From: Periconia sp. R9002
Taxonomy: Eukaryota > Ascomycota > Dothideomycetes > Pleosporales > Periconiaceae
Assembly: GCA_023627715.1 (NCBI GenBank)
Contig: JAMAHW010000037.1
Span: 248,001 to 312,000, forward strand
DNA length: 64,000 nucleotides
Direction of reading: 5' to 3'
The notes under the pieces are model-generated. The model ran no database searches, had not been told where the DNA came from, and worked only from the letters and a program-made list of their open reading frames with translations. The position numbers and the translations under genes were made by a program. Shown one piece after another: positions 23,107-35,056 of this stretch. Each line of letters starts with the position of its first letter. Positions within the stretch are counted from its first letter, which is position 1.

Positions 23107-24490
23107 CTACTTCAGAAACTTGCCTAGAAGCTTCTTCCCCTGCCCAACGACCGCCTTGACCTCTCTCTTCACATCATCCTTATTCCCAATATGATGCCCG
23201 CCAAACCCAACACCACCACTGCCCTGATTTCCACCCGTGCCACCCACCGCGCCCTTGCCCCCGCAAGACCCACCATCGCACCCATTAATAAAGTGATTCA
23301 CATCCCCACAGCACCGTCCACAATACCCACTCCCCATAAAAGGGCCCTGCTGTCCCCAGCCGACGCGCATGACGCGCGCCTTGCGGCCCTCCCAGCCCGT
23401 CTTCGCGTCCGTGGCGTGGAACACGCCCCAGACCTCCGGTCCCGCGGGGCCCGTGACAGCGACGAAGTTGCCATGGCCCGGTCCGTATGGCGGCGTGTCG
23501 TCGCGCGCGGCTTGGAGGAGGGGCCTTGTGGATTTGGCCCAGCTGGTTGGGGCGAGCGGGTGGCCGCCTGCGTAGTAGAGAATGTTCATTTTGTACTCGT
23601 GGGTCCAGGAGCCGGCACATGAGTAGACGATACCGGCCCAGTTGCCGTAAGGGGACGCGAGCCATTGAGGTCCCTCGTTGATGCCGCTCGTGCCTGAGAA
23701 TTCCCAGGGTTGGTCGGGTGTCGAGATGCGGACTGGGTGGCCGGTTACGCTGGTGGGAGAGGTCATTTCGATGATGTAGATTTCTTGACGGCTTTCGTCG
23801 TGCGAGTTGCCATGGGGCCAGCCGGAATAAACGAAGCAGAGGGAGTTGTGGAGCGTGATGACAGTGCCATCGATGGCCCATTGGTCCTCGGGCATGCCGT
23901 CTAAACGGCCATGGAATGACCATGCGGAGGAATCGAGGGGCGATTGGGAGGAGGGCGGTCCGGTGAGGACGAACATGCGGTGGGTGCGATTGCCGTGTTT
24001 AGGGTCATCAGCTGCGAAATACACGTACCATTGCCCATTGAGATTGTGAAGTTCAGGGGCCCAGAGGTCGCCTGAGTAGGGTGTGTCTGGTGGGGGACGC
24101 CTGGAGGGTCAGTGAAGAGAAAGGCATGAGGTTCTGGTCAGGTAAGGATCAAAAGGTGCATAGTAATCAACGCCATATATTGACGAACAGGGAAGGCGTA
24201 TGCAAGAAGTGCAGGCCTTACCAAATTACCTCCTTTCGGCATCTCTTTTCAAAATCGAACAGCGAGTCCGCCGACCAGATCTCAATTCGATCACCGCACG
24301 TAAAAGTCTGCCAGGCAAGTTAGACAATGAGGACTGTAACCCCTATAATCATGTACAAAATTCTTACCATATAATAAGTTCCCTGATCCCACAGCACATA
24401 CGGATCAGGACAGCTCTGATCGGTGACGGTGAGGATATGATCATGATAGGGCGCGGGCCCGGAGTGCATGTGGCCAGGGAAAGACGACAT
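23107..24490 (-). CDS. GH43-family glycosidase with Gly/Cys-rich tail
   Basis: Three exons (24490-24368, 24307-24222, 24100-23107) give 400 residues. The joins reconstruct DPYVLWDQGTYYMTFTCGDR and then VIWRPPPDTPYSGDLWAPEL, as expected of a five-bladed beta-propeller GH43. The three acidic residues are D29 (SCPDPY, general base), D147 (WAIDGTV, pKa modulator) and E212 (INEGPQW, general acid). GH43 enzymes act on arabinan, xylan or related plant polymers; the exact substrate is unclear. The start shows no signal peptide (MSSFPGHMHSG), so either a secretion exon lies farther upstream or the protein is not secreted by the classical route. After about residue 325 the protein changes to a Cys/Gly-rich segment (CGRCCGD, CDGGSCGGKG) and a basic end (KKLLGKFLK), which is unlike the propeller. 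Confidence 0.87.
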
Positions 24491-25659
24491 TTTCCAATAT
24501 TTCTTGTTTACTCGATGTGTACTTTCTATTCCCCCCTGGAGTTTTATCGTCGTCCACCAAACGTTGTGTGGATTGGATTGATGGTGTATGTAAACTGATC
24601 AATTGATCCCGTTTTTCTCTAAGCAAGAGAAAAAAAAACGAAGCAATCGAACCAATCCTTCCCAGACCTGAAGGAGTTAAAAAATGTTGGCGACAAAGGC
24701 AGAAAGGAGAAAGGGGAGCAAGCAAACCAGCTATGTAGGAGAAAAAGTGGCGGTGTCGAGGAGGGGGAGGGGTCCAGCGATGTTAATGGCCCCGCTGGCC
24801 GGCTACTCCAGTTAGTGTGATCTGGTGTGGCTGTGCTGTGCTGGGCGGCGTGTTGATTGACGTCACTTCACCTGCTCCCAAACGCTTCGTGTATTGGGTG
24901 CTGCTGTCAAAAGTGCCGTGATCCCGAGGTGCGTTGGCACTGTTGTTGGGTGCTGGTTGGGAGCAGAGATCAAGGTGGTGACGAGGGTGAAAGAAGCAGG
25001 GGCAAAGGAAAGAGAGATCCGACATGGCATAGTAGGCGCGCACGCCGACGTTTGATCACGCTTGCATTTTTGTGGCTTTTGTGGATGCACGTACAATCAA
25101 GGAAGATGCTGGGTGTAGTATCATGTGGCTCGATTCACCTGCTTTTCTCCAAACCCCGCTCCCTTTCCCTCCTCTGTATCCATCTGCTCAAAATAACTCT
25201 GACCCTTTCACATCAAACATTAGTTTTCCGGCTCTTGGTTGTGAACGGCTCCGTTGGCATGTAGCCATGTGAAACAGACAAAAACTTCCAAACGTGATGT
25301 ACAGCGCAGTTGCCCATACGCACTCACAGAAGACCGAACAAAAAGTAATGACATGCCCCAAGGAGCATCGATAAACACCGTTCAGCTGCAGACTCCTCTA
25401 CAATACTCAAACACTATAAATAAGTAGGGGTACATTAGATACTTTCGTCGCAGGGTCGTATAAGAAAAAGCAAGCTTGGGGTATCCAAGTCGGCGATGAG
25501 AAAAAAAAGATGCGGTCGATCAAGTAGATAGGTATAAAGCAGTGTCGCAGTCAGAAGCACCTAAACACCATGCAAAAACCGATGGAAATGTACGACATAA
25601 GAGTACAGAAAAAGTAAAACGTGCCCATCGTAAATGAGCAAAGAAAGTGGGAACTGTCA
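24491..25659. other. Intergenic region between GH43 and spa2
   Basis: About 1.2 kb with no supported gene. I found no convincing secretion-signal exon for the GH43 gene here, though I could not rule one out. Confidence 0.45.
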
Positions 25660-28507
25660 TTAAAAGTCGCTGAGAGGTCGGTCGAACGTTAACTCGCCCG
25701 TCTCGATGCGGTCAACGCGTAGAACAAGTTCCTATACAGGTCAGTGAATATCGATGTGATGGAATGCAACTTGGCTTACCTTAAGAGCCCTGGCGGTCTT
25801 GAAAGCCAGCGGCGGAATCTGGTCCTCGTTGCCACTGCGTACGTCAACTGCAAGCATGCTTTCCCTACAGTCTTCAAGCACTTCAACGACAGGCGTCACG
25901 TGCTTCTTCAAAGCAGGGTTATTGAGCTCCTTGATGGCATCATAGGTGCGATTGGCCGTATCCTGCACAGCACGGGAGATGTCCTGGATATAGTCGTTGA
26001 TTTGCTGTTCATCCGCAGGGGTCGGGTTGGGAGTGGATCGAATCAAATTGACAAGAGGCTGGATACTTTGTACGAGAAGTGCAGTTTGGTCTTCGAGATA
26101 GTTCTGCAGAAGCGTAAGCCGAGTTTGATTTTCATTAAGCGCCGAGTTATCATACTTTGAACACCGTCATTCCCGTGTCTCTCTCGTAACCCAACCCGTT
26201 TGTTCCAATACTTTGTCGATCATATCCACTGTAGGGGGAGCTGTAGTTGCTATACCTCGTGGAGCTGCTGCTACCACCCTTACTACGATGGCGCTGATGG
26301 TTTCCTACCGCACCTACAGCGCCCCCATTGATGCCGTTCATAGAGTATGGGCTGTAAGCCGAATAGGTAGTGGGCTTCAGGGGCATGGGCCTATCATCTT
26401 CTTCGTCCTGCTCGAGTTCACCTTCAGGGGTAGGTCGTACTCTGACAAGCTTGACAAGCTCAATGACAGCCGTAGAAAGATGACTGGCGGCGGCATCCAA
26501 AAGGCTGACTGGCGACAATCCACTGGCAGAAGCATGATTCTTGCTGGCTGTGATGAGATTGTTGGCCGTGGCACTGACACGAGACTTCAATTTGGCCTGT
26601 TGTTTCTCCGGGTTCGACAAGTCGCCGTTGACGCTGCTTGCGGGCGACTGGATCGCGGAGAAGGGAGTTCCGTCAACATCTCCGGTGATGGCACGCACGC
26701 ACTTGACAACATGTCTCATGGATTCTAAAACTTGTTCTGGATCAGCACGGCGAGCGACTTGCAGGAGCTCATCAATGCTGAGTTGGAACTGCGTCACATG
26801 CACATCTCTAACGACACCATCTGGCGTAGCGAAATTGGCATCGCGGGTGTAATTGGAAACGTCCGGGGATGCAAGCGAAGCAAGACCAATCGAGGACGCT
26901 TTCAAGGTTCGCAGTTGGGTTTTGGCGTTGGCATAACGGGATTTCCATTCTTTGAGTTCGGTCTCCAAAGACGTCACTTGACTGGTCAAACGCTCTTCCC
27001 TTTCCACGGCAGCATCACTCCGTGCTGACAGTTCCCTCATCTCTTGCAAGAAAGTCTGCGCATCGCGACGGACCTCTTCCGTGATTTGTTGCTGTTCGCT
27101 CAGCTCCCGTTCCAAATCTTCGCATCGTTCCTTCCACTCTCCACCTACGTCATATGCAGGCTGGGGAGGATTGGCTTCGAGGTCTTCGATCTGAGCTCGC
27201 AATTTGCGCTCGGTTTCGGCATTCTCCGAGCGTATCCTGTCGATGTCTGCCCGCAACGAAGAATTGAGCGCTTCGGCGTTGTCGACCTTTTCCTCGAGCG
27301 AATAGCGGATCTCGTCCCATTCAGCACGTTCCGAAGCACTCGTGCCATCGCGCTGTTTCTCTGTATCGGCAAGCTTAACCACCTCGTCTTCCTTGGATTT
27401 CAGCTGCTCTTCAAGGGAGCCAATCTTGCTTTGGAGCTCAGAAACCTGACCCTGTAGGTCCGATATCATTTTCTCCTGCGCCTCGCCCATGCCCTTCATG
27501 CTCTTATTTGTTTGGCGCCGGGCGGCGGCGCCTTCCAGGTTAAACGCATCATCATCGTCCCCCGCACTGTCATCATCTTCCACCATTGTGCCCTTGTTTG
27601 GTACTATTGTATTTTGCTGGAATGTTTTTGGCAGCGGGCGACCGAGCTCGTTGGGGGGTCCGCCAGGCCGAAGACCGGGAGGCGGTGGGCCCCGGTATCC
27701 ACCTGGCGGAGGGCGACCGCCACGCATGCCTCCACTGGGCGTGCCGACACGGCTTGGTGGTCCTCTGCTTCCTCGACTTGCCATGCTGTTAGCAGGGCTG
27801 GCGGAACGTGGCATGTCCGGGCCTCCGAAACGTGGAAAGCGTCTCTCGAGTTCGTAGAAGACGTCTGTGGCGAGCTGGCGGAATCGTTCGATGGGAAGGG
27901 TGGAGAGTTTTTGTCTTGCTTGATTACGTTTAGGGTGAAAGGTGGTTGTGGGTAGGAGGAATTTGGGAGTCTCATTGCCGGGTGCATTTGGCCCACCGCG
28001 CTTCCGGTCTTGCTCACGCCGTATAGACTCATCATAGACATCTGTGCTGAGCTCCTGGAACTGAACGGCGGATAGCCGAGTAAGTTTGTCCTTTGCCCTG
28101 CTGGGTCGGGGGTTGCCCTTCTCGTCCCGGAGATAGGGGCCCAAGTAGTTCCTCAGCACGCGATAGTGCTCGGCCAAGGTCTCCTCCAGCACCATCATCT
28201 TGCGATTATTGGGGCCTTGCTCGCTCAGGTTTTGGGCGTACAGGCCGGTGCCGTCACTCGAGCGAGCGACCGAGTTGGGGGGAGAAGGGTTTCCATTTGG
28301 GCGTGGCATGCCATTCGGCATGGAGCCATCTGCGGAGCTGGGGCCGTGAACAGAGGTGGGCGGTGTGACTCCGCGGTTGCTCGGAGGAAAGGTGGGTGAG
28401 TAGGGGAGGTCGCTGGAGGAGAGGTTCTGGTAGCGGGCTATGGGAGACCATTCGGCACTCTCAGCAGTCGAAACCGGCGAGAGGGGCCCATTGCGCGACG
28501 GGTTCAT
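25660..28507 (-). CDS. spa2: Spa2 polarisome scaffold
   Basis: Three exons (28507-26156, 26103-25780, 25731-25660) give 915 residues. Two Spa2-homology (GIT/SHD) repeats lie at about residues 138-166 (AKDKLTRLSAVQFQELSTDV) and 196-225 (RQKLSTLPIERFRQLATDVF). A Pro/Gly/Arg-rich linker and a coiled coil (about 340-560) follow, and the C terminus is a helical domain (ALLVQSIQPLVNLIR...) typical of the family. Spa2 holds formin and other polarity proteins at hyphal tips. The start at 28507 (MNPSRNGPLSPVS) matches how fungal Spa2 proteins begin. The same frame continues to an ATG at 28696, adding 63 Pro/Thr-rich residues that I regard as probable leader. Introns are 52 and 48 nt. Confidence 0.92.
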
Positions 28508-30092
28508 GGTTTGTGTTTCGTCGCGCGTGTGGAGTGGTTTCGTCTCGATGTCGTCTCGAGTGTCACGGGAGGGCGGGTTCAGCTGTGGTTCGCTAACGGC
28601 TGGTGTCGGAGTTGGGGTCGCAAGCTCGATGCTTGTTGTTTGCTCATGAGCGGGCGCAAGCGCAGGTACAGGCGAAGGCGTCAGTGGCTGCAACAAGTGG
28701 TTGGCGGGCGTTTATTTTCCTGAGCCTCCGATTTTTGTTTTTGGCGTCGGAGGGTGGCACAGGGCGGGCGGTGAGGTTGCAGTTGGGGTTGCAGGTGCAC
28801 ACGGCAGGGAAACGGGGAGTGCAAGGCAATGCAAACAAAGGGCTGGACAATGCTAAACTAAAGGAGCGGCAAGGGCGTCGAATCGAGGCCGGGAAACGAA
28901 GCGGCAGCGTCTAGTCAAAGAGCCGGCCGACCGAGAGGTACAGGCAAAGGCACAGCAGCATTAAGTGAACGAGCGAGCGGAGAGGGCGAGGGAGGGAGGA
29001 AGAGAAGAGAAGAGTAGAGCAGAGAGTGAAGCAGAGTAGGGGGAAGGATAGCTAGCTATGGTGGTCCGGTCCAGTCCAGACGAGGCGGTAGGGAAGGTAC
29101 CACTCACTGACCAGCGAGTTCACGTCTTGGTGAGAAAGGGCAGGCGCCAGCGGCCAGGGTGCTGAGGGTAGGCGGGAATAGGCATAGCCGTCTACACAAG
29201 TAAACAGGTGCCCCTTGGCCCATTCCAGCCTACGGCGCCGTGACACTCAAAGTCTGCCTCGTCTGATTGGCCCGTTGCCCTCCCCTGAGGAGAAAAAAAC
29301 ATCTTTATGCCATGCCTCCATCCTGATAATTAACTACAACTATGATAATACTACACGGCACCTGAGTGGCTGCAGTCGTTTGGAACCTTTCAAGTGGAAG
29401 GGGGCCCTGCCCTGTCAAGTGACATCGGAACTGCATCAAACATGTCAAGACGCCATTGGCTTTGCGTGTCCACCTCAAGTGGAGGCTCATTCCGATATAC
29501 CTTCTTCTTCCAACTACCTACAAGCACACATGGATTGTCTAGGAAACATGGAGAAAACATGGAGACGGCTGACCCTCGTTCTGTTCTGCCCATGCTAGGT
29601 ACTCGCATGAGTCGCTTCTAGCCAGTGACACCCACACCGCAATCTCCAAGATTGCGGCCCTTGCTCTTTCTCTTGAGCTTCCCAAGGGCATTTGCGAAAT
29701 TGCACGGTTATCGCCTGCCCTGTTCATCCCCCTTCCCCAATCCTTTCCGCCCACCGCCGTTGGCAAATTCGCTCTTCATGCCACCCGCCCCAGAAGCCAT
29801 CCGCCACGACATGCATGCCTGCCGTTATCACTACTGCCATGCATACACCTACCATGGCGCAAACAATCAAATCCGTCTGCCATGTGCCATGTCGTAAGCA
29901 TCCAGCGATACGGCCCGCCACGGCCCCCAACCTTATGCATACATTCATGTCCTTTATCGATTGTGCGCCGTCGTATCTAGCGTGAAGCCGTCGTATGATT
30001 TCCTTGGCACGTATTGCACGCAGATGCCCTTGCAGCTCAAGATCCGCGAGAGACGAGCTTCCAAACAGACAAAAAAATCACAAAAAAGTGTC
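28508..30092. other. spa2 promoter and ING 3' flank
   Basis: About 1.6 kb. 28975-29045 is purine-rich on the plus strand, so CT-rich on the coding strand of spa2, as expected of its leader. No gene is seen. Confidence 0.45.
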
Positions 30093-31423
30093 CTATCGTG
30101 CTCGTTTGATCTTGTTCGCTGGCTGCTTCTTACAATCCGGGCAGAGCCAGTCTCCCACGGGTTCCTCCTTGATGCCCACGCATTCCCAATGGAACCACTG
30201 GAATTGGCAGAGATCGTTGTCGCATGCTACCATGTCGCCAAAACTGACGCGTTGACAGAAGCAATACTTCGTGTCGTCCGACTCGTCCTCTTCTCCTTCC
30301 CCTCCAGCTCCAGCCATGTCCTCGTCTTCTGTGCCTGCTTCACTTGCTACGCTCTCGTCATCGGCTGTCGTCGAGGGGGACGCTCGTGACCCGCCCGTCT
30401 TGCGTCTCTTCTTGCTGATCCCTGCTTTGGCCGTGAGCGCTGCTTTGCGCAACGGTTGCTGGGGTTTCGCTTTCTTGACTGTCAAGGCATGCTTTTGCGG
30501 TTTGGGCCCTACACTACCGGCCCGCGAGCCTGCAGGCGTGGTAGGTTTGGGGGTTCCCGGTCCGGCAGACGACTGCCGTGCCAGCCCCGAAGGTGGTCCA
30601 GGGAGAGGGCCTGTATTAAGCCCTGGGCGACGGCGTTTGCTATCACTACCAGCAGATGATTCGCGCTCCTGTCGTGCGCTCGCCTGCGCGGCGGTCTGCT
30701 GGTTCGTAAGACGTGTCTGGTTGAGTAGCGCTTGCGCTGTCATGTTTGGCGTACTCGGAGTCGTTCTGGAGTTTAGATTGGTCGCACTTGCGATCCGCGC
30801 AATCGCTGCGTGCGCAAGATTCGCACTGCCGCCCCCGTGGTTGCCAGATACCGTTTGTAGTGGAGTGTTTGCGCCAGTGTTGGCGAGAGACGAGAGTGGA
30901 ACCAGGTTGCCAGGCGAATCCTTCAAGAGTGAAGCCATTTGGGGGTCTGCTGGAATGGAGCCGTCATTTTGCAGGTCTCGCAACTTGATGTCCAGCTTCT
31001 TTACGTGGCGGTCCATCTGTGTCACGTGAGCATGAGGCGAAAGTTGGAAATGGGGGTTGGAAGGCGTACCAGTATAGCTGCCCTCTCTACGAGCCCAATC
31101 TTTTCCTCCTGCAAAAGTTGCGCCTTTTCGTAGTTTTGCAGAATGATCTTGGAATACTTCTCTTCCTGTGGATTTTGCACGAGAGAGCCGTTGAGTTTGA
31201 TGAACTTCTGCAGGCTGCTGTCTTTTTGTGCAATGATGGCTCTTGCCTCCTGGATCTGCTGGTCCTTGGCCTGAACTTCTTCGTAAAGATGAGTGATCTC
31301 TGCTGGCAAGTTTGCGACTGCGGCATGGTTAGAGCGGTGTCTTGATAATAGGTTGCAAGAACGGCTTCTCTTACCATCATGGATAAATTGCTCAAGCACC
31401 GTTGCAGCGTCTTCGGTCGTCAT
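30093..31423 (-). CDS. ING-family PHD-finger chromatin protein (Yng2/Pho23 type)
   Basis: Three exons (31423-31375, 31317-31070, 31016-30093) give 406 residues. The N-terminal ING helical domain covers about residues 7-110 ([20 protein letters not shown], rebuilt across the first intron). A long Ser/Thr/Pro/Ala-rich linker with basic patches (KKRRK) follows, then an acidic stretch, and a C-terminal PHD finger at about residues 352-398 (starts [16 protein letters not shown], ends WLCPDC). ING proteins tether histone acetyltransferase or deacetylase complexes to H3K4-methylated nucleosomes. The PHD wording [16 protein letters not shown] resembles Yng1/Yng2 more than Pho23, so the NuA4 complex is my first guess. 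The gene is divergent from the next one, with 335 bases between starts. Confidence 0.9.
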
Positions 31424-31758
31424 AGTGTAGACTAAAGTTGATAGTTGCCCGGTTGTACAGATAAGTGTCCGTGATAAATTCCTGGTTGATTTCTTCGATG
31501 GATTTGGACGCGCGTTTGATGAATGTAAAAGTGAGGGTGAAAGGTGAAGGTGAAAGGCCAAAGTCAAGGTGAAGCGCGACTGAGGCTCGACGGGGTGCAA
31601 CCACCCAGTATTTGCACAGGCGCAAGTGATTAGTACCACGCGCTCTTACTCTGCTGAGCAGCCTTGATAATCTCTCAACCAAGAATTATATCGCAAGCAG
31701 TTATTGTAAGTCGCCGGAGTGACAGGCAAGATGGATGTGGATCGGCTAACAAAGACAG
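31424..31758. promoter_or_regulatory. Shared divergent promoter with a 5'-leader intron
   Basis: This short stretch separates two opposite starts. A textbook intron, 31706-31758 (GTAAGT, branch GCTAAC, ACAG), ends exactly at the ATG at 31759. The same frame upstream meets TGA at 31655 with no ATG between, so the intron lies in the leader rather than between coding exons. Confidence 0.6.
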
Positions 31759-32238
31759 ATGGCGCCCGGGCGCGCTAAGGGATCCACACGTGCATCCCGT
31801 GCCGGGCCATCCAATGATGATGATTCATGGGATGACGAGTTTCCAACTTCCGCCTCGAGTGAAGAATCCGACGCCAACAGCAGCGACGAATACACAGATA
31901 GCCACGTTGACAAACAGCTGGTTGAAGAATACGGAGAGGCTCAGGAGGCAGCTTCGAAAACCGCAAAAGCGAGCGCAAAAGCTGCAGTCGGGAACGCACC
32001 ATCATTCTTCCGTGATCGCACATCCAGGAAGGCGAAGAAGATTGTCGACTATCGGGAAAAAACGGTCGATGATCTTCCTTTTCGCATCCATCCAAAGCTA
32101 GATCAGCCTATTGTACAGTTGCTCCATTCATCTCCTAATGTGTTCATGTGGACTGACATTCTGCTAGAATCCACCAAACGTCTCGTTACATGCAACAACA
32201 GTTCCGCTAGCGTTACGTTCCGTCAACCTTCAGAGTAG
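31759..32238 (+). CDS. Acidic Ser-rich hypothetical protein upstream of hos2 (possibly its first exon)
   Basis: Read without splicing, this is 159 residues. The first 60 are Ser/Asp/Glu-rich (DDDSWDDEFPTSASSEESDA), followed by an Ala/Lys helix (SKTAKASAKAAVG) and a basic stretch (DRTSRKAKKIVDYREK). No known domain. The leader intron ending at the ATG argues that this start is really used. A perfectly formed candidate intron of 55 nt (32113-32167: GTACAG, branch CTGAC, CTAG) lies inside it. If removed, the frame passes the stop at 32236 and runs on, without interruption, into the Hos2 frame. The real gene may therefore be an N-terminal extension of the deacetylase. I list it separately because the Hos2 core alone already has a suitable ATG. 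Confidence 0.5.
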   Translation: MAPGRAKGSTRASRAGPSNDDDSWDDEFPTSASSEESDANSSDEYTDSHVDKQLVEEYGEAQEAASKTAKASAKAAVGNAPSFFRDRTSRKAKKIVDYREKTVDDLPFRIHPKLDQPIVQLLHSSPNVFMWTDILLESTKRLVTCNNSSASVTFRQPSE

Positions 32239-32404
32239 CAGGCGCCCCAGCAACACCATCAAAAACCATTCATTCTTGAATCCATTCATACCTAACCAAG
32301 GTCATATCCGCCATTGGATTTCCCAAGGAGCGCCCCCTCCGTTATCATCTCCGGACACATTTACTCAGGTCTCCCGTGCCGATCCAGTTCGGGGCAGGTC
32401 TACC

Positions 32405-33988
32405 ATGCGTGCGTCCAACTATGATCTCCCGCTCAACGGACACTCCAACAACATAGTCCAAGAATATCTCTCCCCCGACGATGCCCTTTTTGAACAGGAT
32501 TTTCAGTCATTCAAAGCCCTCTCTGATGACGAGAAGAGGTCGGTGATCCAGCGCGAGGCCGAGGAGTACGGGATGGAGAAGCCCAAGGGATACAGTGTCT
32601 CTTTCCACTACAATCCCCATGTTGAATATCATCACTTTGGAAGTAGTCATCCCATGAAACCCTGGCGGCTGACATTGACAAAACAACTCGTCCTGGCATA
32701 TGGGCTGGAATACTGCATGGAACTCTATGAGCCCCGGCCAGCAACATTCGATGAGCTCGCCATCTTCCACGACCGTGAATATTTATCCTTTCTCAGCAAG
32801 TAAGTACTGGGACAGGAAACGCAATATGGTTGGTACTAATTCCTTCACAGCGTTACGCCACAGAACGCCAAGCCAGATGATAATGCCTATCTCGCTTTTG
32901 GATTCGGCGGTGATAGTAATGACTGCCCGGTCTTTGACGGTCTTTGGAATTATGTCTCTATATATAGCGGCGCTTCGATGAACGCTGCTTACAATCTGCT
33001 CAACAAGCAATCCGACGTCGCCATCAATTGGTCTGGTGGTCTGCACCACGCCAAAAAGAATCTCGCTTCTGGCTTCTGCTATATCAATGACATAGTCCTT
33101 GCCATTCAGCTGCTTCTGACCCAGCATCAGCGCGTGCTTTACATCGATATTGACGTGCATCACGGAGATGGCGTCGAGGCCGCGTTTGAGTCCACGGATA
33201 GAGTTTTCACCCTCTCTTACCATAAGTTTGGTATTGACAGAAATGGATACCCTTTTTTCCCTGGGACTGGAAACATCAATGAAATGGGACCAACAGATCC
33301 GGCCAATCGCGGCAAAGGGCACAGTCTCAACATTCCGATTGACGATGGGATTGACGACGACCAATACAAATGGCTGTTCAAGACGGTTACAGGAGCGGTC
33401 ATCGACAAGTACAACCCAACAGCCATCGTGCTGCAATCGGGCGCAGATTCACTCGGTGGCGACAGGCTTGGTAGATTCAACCTGAATATCAAAGCACACG
33501 GGTTCTGCTGCGAGACGGTCAAAACGTACGGCAGGCCTCTCCTCCTCATAGGCGGAGGCGGATACACCCCTCGCAATGTCGCGCGGACTTGGTGTCACGA
33601 GACGGCCGTGTGCGTAGGCGCAGAGCTTCATAACAACCTCCCTACCCACATTCCCTACATACAAGCTTTCCAGGGCGCAGAGAACGGGGGCGGTATTCTG
33701 TACCCTGATCTCCACAATACGAAGCGACACGACAATCTCAACACGGATGCAAAGCTGAACAAGCTGGTGGCGCAGGCTATGGAAAACTTGAGATACCTCG
33801 AGGGCGCGCCGAGTGTGGTGGTCAACACGAGAGGCATAGATGAGGAGCAGCTAATGCGTATACGAGAAGAAATCGACCGTGAGCTGGACGAGGAAATGCA
33901 GGAGAAGGAGACGTTTCTGAGCGTGGAGAACTCGCGACGGCGCAAGGAGAGGAACACGGGAGGGAGGGGTGAGCGGGCAATGCGATGA
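32405..33988 (+). CDS. hos2: Class I histone deacetylase, Hos2/HosA type
   Basis: Two exons (32405-32799, 32851-33988) give 510 residues. The join through GTAAGT...TTCACAG gives FLSNVTPQN. The deacetylase domain holds the family blocks HPMKPWRLTLTKQLVLAYGL, NWSGGLHHAKKN (catalytic His pair), GFCYINDIVLAI, YIDIDVHHGDGV (zinc ligands), GADSLGGDRLG and GGGGYTPRNVARTW. FNLNIKAHG, GIDDDQY and the paired Gly-Gly-Leu-His-His block resemble yeast Hos2 more than Rpd3. Hos2 works in the Set3 complex, removing acetyl groups from H3/H4 tails on transcribed genes. The C terminus is a highly charged helix (EEQLMRIREEIDRELDEEMQE). The 5' frame is open upstream of this ATG and could be joined to 31759. Confidence 0.92.
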
Positions 33989-35056
33989 GCTGGTACAGTG
34001 AATGTTCAGGATTGGGCCTACTTTTTTTTTGCCCTCAAAACTTGAAAGGACGGGGGTGGTTTGTTTGCATGGGGGTGCTGGCGTTTGCGGTGTTACTTGA
34101 GACCGGAATTGGGCTGGCGATTCTCCTTGAGATACCCCTCTCATATAATATGGCTGGTCACGGTAGATTCTCTTTCCACCAGAACTTGTCTCTTTGGGGA
34201 CCGTACTTGAATTTTGTCATCATGGTTTTAGTAGACTTTTGAACAACGGGTGAACTATTGTCCCGCGTTGGAGAGTACATGTGTACGGTGGATACACGTT
34301 TGATTAAGCAGCCAGCACGTGTTGTAGGATTCATAATCGCATCGACTCTAGATCGGGGGCGAATACTATGCTAACCGCTTATCCTAGAGGTAATTGGATA
34401 TTCATGGAGTAGTTTGTACGAAAAGGTTGTTCGAAGCTAACCCCGTACCCCTCCACCTGGTCGATGCAACAAAGAGTTATCAGATGGGGCCGGCCAATCA
34501 CAACGGGATACAGCCTGAAGGAAGAATTGGTTTGTCAGCGGGGCAAGACCAGCTCGTGCACAGCGATGCCTGCATGCATGGTCTGTACTGACTCCATCCC
34601 ACAATGTGTCCGTCGTCTTCTTTTTCGACATGGCCATATCAAAGCAGCTGTTGCCCTTGCCCTTGCCACCCACCTTTGTCGTCTGCTTACCTACCATCAT
34701 CGTGGCGTTACGTCACAACCCAGCCAACGTGAAGAGCTACCTATTCGTCTTACCCTATCCTACAGCTTGAGCGCAGGACTCGCATTGCGTTATTATCTTA
34801 CACCTACTTTTAGCTATTCTTGTACCATTCCATTACATGACGGAGCATCGGGCCTTTTCCAGCCCCCGTGCACTTGCAAGGCTATCGTCCGTTAGTAACG
34901 CACTCCACCACTCCACTTACTCTTACCCACCTTTCCACGGGAGCGTCATCTGGAGTCCGACTCTACTTTTTTGGATTCAGCCTCGACCTTACTCTTCTTT
35001 ACTCTATTTTATTTTATTTTTCTTCCGCTCTACTCTATTAGTCTTTCCAGTTCACT
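33989..35056. other. Intergenic region upstream of the Zn2Cys6 gene
   Basis: About 1.1 kb. A pyrimidine-rich leader (34960-35050, with TTTTATTTTATTTTTC) precedes the next ATG. Nothing else is supported. Confidence 0.45.

Noticed and set aside
26150..28650. Many plus-strand open frames over spa2
   Set aside because: They are shadows of the long spa2 coding frame on the other strand.
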